Positions 5,818-7,475 of a stretch of DNA of 7,475 bases are shown in pieces (within the stretch, counting starts at the first letter, position 1; each line of letters opens with the position of its first letter). The stretch comes from Planctomycetaceae bacterium (GTDB lineage Bacteria > Planctomycetota > Planctomycetia > Pirellulales > UBA1268). Position numbers and translations under genes: made by a program. Location of the stretch: positions 1 through 7,475 of the forward strand of contig CANHYS010000088.1 in NCBI GenBank assembly GCA_947464585.1, written 5' to 3'. The notes under the pieces were generated by a model, which was not told the DNA's origin, did no database searches, and saw nothing but the letters and a program-made list of their open reading frames with translations.

Positions 5818-6234
5818 ATGACCGCCGTGAGTACCGCCCAGAAGGCTGAATCCAGGCCCGATCATGGCCGCGCGCGGGCGCTCGCCGCGGCGCGCGTCGC
5901 CGACGAGAACCGTGGCACCGATGTGCATGTCCTTGATCTGCGCGGACTTACCGACGTTTTTGATTACTTCGTACTGGCCACGGGCTCGAGCCGCCGGCAG
6001 CTCCATGCCATGGCCGACGAGATCGAGCAGATGATGAAGAAGGAGATGCACGACAGCCGTCGCGGCAGCGAGGGCTACGAAGAAGGCCGCTGGATCGTGC
6101 TCGACTACGGCGACGTGGTCGTGCACCTGTTCGACGCGGAATCGCGGGAATACTGGGATCTCGAGCATCTCTGGAGTGGCTGCAAAACCGTGTCGCTGCC
6201 TTCCGCCGCTGCGGCCGCGGGGACGTCACGGTGA
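5818..6234 (+). CDS. rsfS: Ribosomal silencing factor RsfS
   Basis: The 138-residue product is RsfS (RsfA/Iojap family), which binds uL14 on the 50S subunit and blocks joining with 30S when nutrients are low. Family segments are clear: DVHVLDLRGLTDVFDYFVLATG at about residues 35-56, the SRRQLHAMADEIE helix at 58-70, RWIVLDYGDVVVHLFD at 91-106, and REYWDLEHLW at 110-119. The N-terminal 18 residues and the Ala-rich C-terminus are variable. ATG 5818 has AGGA (5810-5813) just upstream. ATG 5806 would add four residues and has no such site; the frame is open still further up but without family similarity. Its stop overlaps the argS GTG by 4 nt, so argS translation is probably coupled. In many bacteria rsfS pairs with nadD; here it pairs with coaX and argS. 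Confidence 0.95.
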   Translation: MTAVSTAQKAESRPDHGRARALAAARVADENRGTDVHVLDLRGLTDVFDYFVLATGSSRRQLHAMADEIEQMMKKEMHDSRRGSEGYEEGRWIVLDYGDVVVHLFDAESREYWDLEHLWSGCKTVSLPSAAAAAGTSR

Positions 6235-7475
6235 CCGCTGCAGGCGGCGATGCGGGCCGCGCGTCGGTACAGGATTCCCTCAAGCATTCCCCCAAGCATT
6301 CCCTGAGCGGGACCACGTTTCGCGGGGCTCTCCGCGGCATATTCCGGGCGGCACTTGAGCGGCTGTCCGCGGATGGAGTCGTCAGTATTGCAGCGGAGGA
6401 GTTGCCGGGCCTTATCGATCAGGTCCGTGAGACGGCCGACCCGAAATTTGGCGATTATTCCGGCACGATGGCGATGGCGCTGGCCAAACGGGCGGGGCTC
6501 AAGCCGCGGGATGTGGCCGTGGAAATCATCCGCCGGCTCGACGTGGGCGACCTGTTTGAGATGCCGACGGAGCCGGTGGGCCCAGGCTTTATCAACCTGC
6601 GTGTCCGCCAGGATGCGTTGGCCAGAGCGGTCGTTGCGGCTGTCCGCGATCCGCGGATGGGGGTCGCGCCGGTCGCCACGCCGGAGACGATCGTCATCGA
6701 CTTCGGCGGGCCGAATGTCGCCAAGCCGATGCACGTGGGCCACATCCGCTCGACGGTGATCGGCGACGCCCTCGCCAAGATCCTCCGATTTCGTGGCCAC
6801 CACACGATCACCGACAACCATCTCGGTGACTGGGGAACGCAGTTCGGCATGATCCTCTGGGGCTGGAAGCACTGCCGCGACGATGCCCGGTTTGCTGCCG
6901 ACCCAACCGCCGAATTAGGCCGTCTCTACCGGCTCGTGCGGAAGGTGGCCGACGCCAAACCCGAGGAACTGTCCCGCGATCCCGAGGCGGCGGCGCTCGC
7001 AGCGCGGTATCCGGACACCGGCCGGGAGGTGCTCGCCGAAACGGCGAAACTGCACGAGGGTGACCCTGAGAATAGGGCCCTCTGGGAGCAGTTCATGCCC
7101 TTCTGCCGCGCCGAGATCGACCGCATCTTCTCGCGTCTGCACGTCTCGTTCGACCATGCCCTCGGTGAGAGCTTCTTTCAGCCCATGCTGGCGGGCGTTG
7201 TGGCGGAGCTGATGGCTGATCCGGCCGTGCGGGCCCGGGAGAGCCGCGGTGCGATCGGCATCTTCTTGGGCGGCGAGGATGCGCCCCCGTTCCTGATCCG
7301 CAAGGCGGACGGGGCGTTCCTCTACGCCACGACCGACCTGGCGACGCTCCAGTGGCGGATGGAGCACTGGAAGCCCGACCGCATCCTCTACGTGGTCGAC
7401 AGCCGGCAGGGGCCGCATTTCGAGCAGCTGTTCGCGACGGCGAAGCTGTGGGGCTGCGGCGATCGGCAGCGGATC
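6231..7475 (+). CDS. argS: Arginyl-tRNA synthetase, 3' end outside the window
   Basis: This open frame of 415 codons has no stop before the window edge. It encodes the first two thirds of a class I arginyl-tRNA synthetase (usually about 550-650 residues), which charges tRNA-Arg. Residues about 34-125 form the ArgS-specific N-terminal domain that contacts the tRNA D-loop. The catalytic domain carries the HIGH-type motif HVGH at 168-171 inside PNVAKPMHVGHIRST, then NHLGDWGTQFGM, and later FLYATTDLA and YVVDSRQGPHFEQLF, all typical. The KMSK-like loop and anticodon-binding domain would lie beyond the edge. The GTG start overlaps the rsfS stop (GTGA, 6231-6234); GGGGA (6219-6223) is a fair Shine-Dalgarno match 7 nt upstream. 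No other in-frame ATG occurs before residue 80, inside the conserved domain. Residues 1-30 are an unconserved polar leader containing a small tandem repeat. Confidence 0.98.
   Translation, partial: MTAAGGDAGRASVQDSLKHSPKHSLSGTTFRGALRGIFRAALERLSADGVVSIAAEELPGLIDQVRETADPKFGDYSGTMAMALAKRAGLKPRDVAVEIIRRLDVGDLFEMPTEPVGPGFINLRVRQDALARAVVAAVRDPRMGVAPVATPETIVIDFGGPNVAKPMHVGHIRSTVIGDALAKILRFRGHHTITDNHLGDWGTQFGMILWGWKHCRDDARFAADPTAELGRLYRLVRKVADAKPEELSRDPEAAALAARYPDTGREVLAETAKLHEGDPENRALWEQFMPFCRAEIDRIFSRLHVSFDHALGESFFQPMLAGVVAELMADPAVRARESRGAIGIFLGGEDAPPFLIRKADGAFLYATTDLATLQWRMEHWKPDRILYVVDSRQGPHFEQLFATAKLWGCGDRQRI
6281..6304 (+). repeat. 12-bp tandem duplication inside the argS 5' end
   Basis: CAAGCATTCCCC (6281-6292) is followed directly by CAAGCATTCCCT (6293-6304), differing only in the last base. 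Because 12 is a multiple of three, the reading frame is kept and the protein reads KHSPKHSL at residues 18-25. A further partial copy of the ATTCCCT end lies just before, at 6274-6280. This looks like replication slippage in the non-conserved leader of ArgS. Confidence 0.75.

Noticed and set aside
6105..6872. Minus-strand frame of 255 codons opposite rsfS and argS
   Set aside because: It runs antisense to two well-identified genes and crosses their boundary. The composition is that of a shadow frame.

Overview
The window is a GC-rich stretch of bacterial chromosome that is mostly conserved housekeeping genes. I read it as a planctomycete, probably of the Pirellulales group. The grounds are the gene set (a lone ParA, a large secreted protein of unknown family, then rpmA-obg-coaX-rsfS-argS), weak or absent Shine-Dalgarno sequences at several genes, strong G/C preference at third codon positions, and the style of the secreted protein. 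This assignment is an inference from gene content, not from a marker gene.

Layout. Positions 1-101 may hold the last codons of an unseen upstream gene. Positions 102-358 form a non-coding leader with two small hairpins. parA (359-1207, +) encodes a Soj/ParA-type ATPase, with no parB visible. A small hypothetical gene on the minus strand (1162-1491) converges on parA and overlaps its end. Positions 1492-1776 are intergenic and end in an AT-rich patch with a 9-bp periodic repeat. A secreted or membrane-anchored protein of unknown function follows (1777-3516, +).

The rest is a tight plus-strand cluster. rpmA (ribosomal protein L27, 3625-3870) is followed after 2 nt by obg (ribosome-associated GTPase, 3873-4862). 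Then come coaX (type III pantothenate kinase, 4886-5728) after 23 nt, rsfS (ribosomal silencing factor, 5818-6234) after 89 nt, and argS (arginyl-tRNA synthetase, from 6231, 4-nt overlap with rsfS), which runs off the window. A candidate promoter lies between coaX and rsfS.

Functionally, L27 sits at the peptidyl-transferase centre, Obg takes part in late 50S assembly, and RsfS binds the 50S protein uL14 to block subunit joining. ArgS charges tRNA-Arg and CoaX starts coenzyme A synthesis. The right half is therefore mainly a ribosome-biogenesis and translation operon with one cofactor gene inserted. I found no phage, transposase, CRISPR array, tRNA or rRNA, and no convincing new multi-gene system. 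The points most worth a second look are the unknown secreted protein beside rpmA, the hairpin between a Shine-Dalgarno sequence and the rpmA start codon, the short Obg with a non-canonical G4 motif, and the periodic repeat before the secreted protein.
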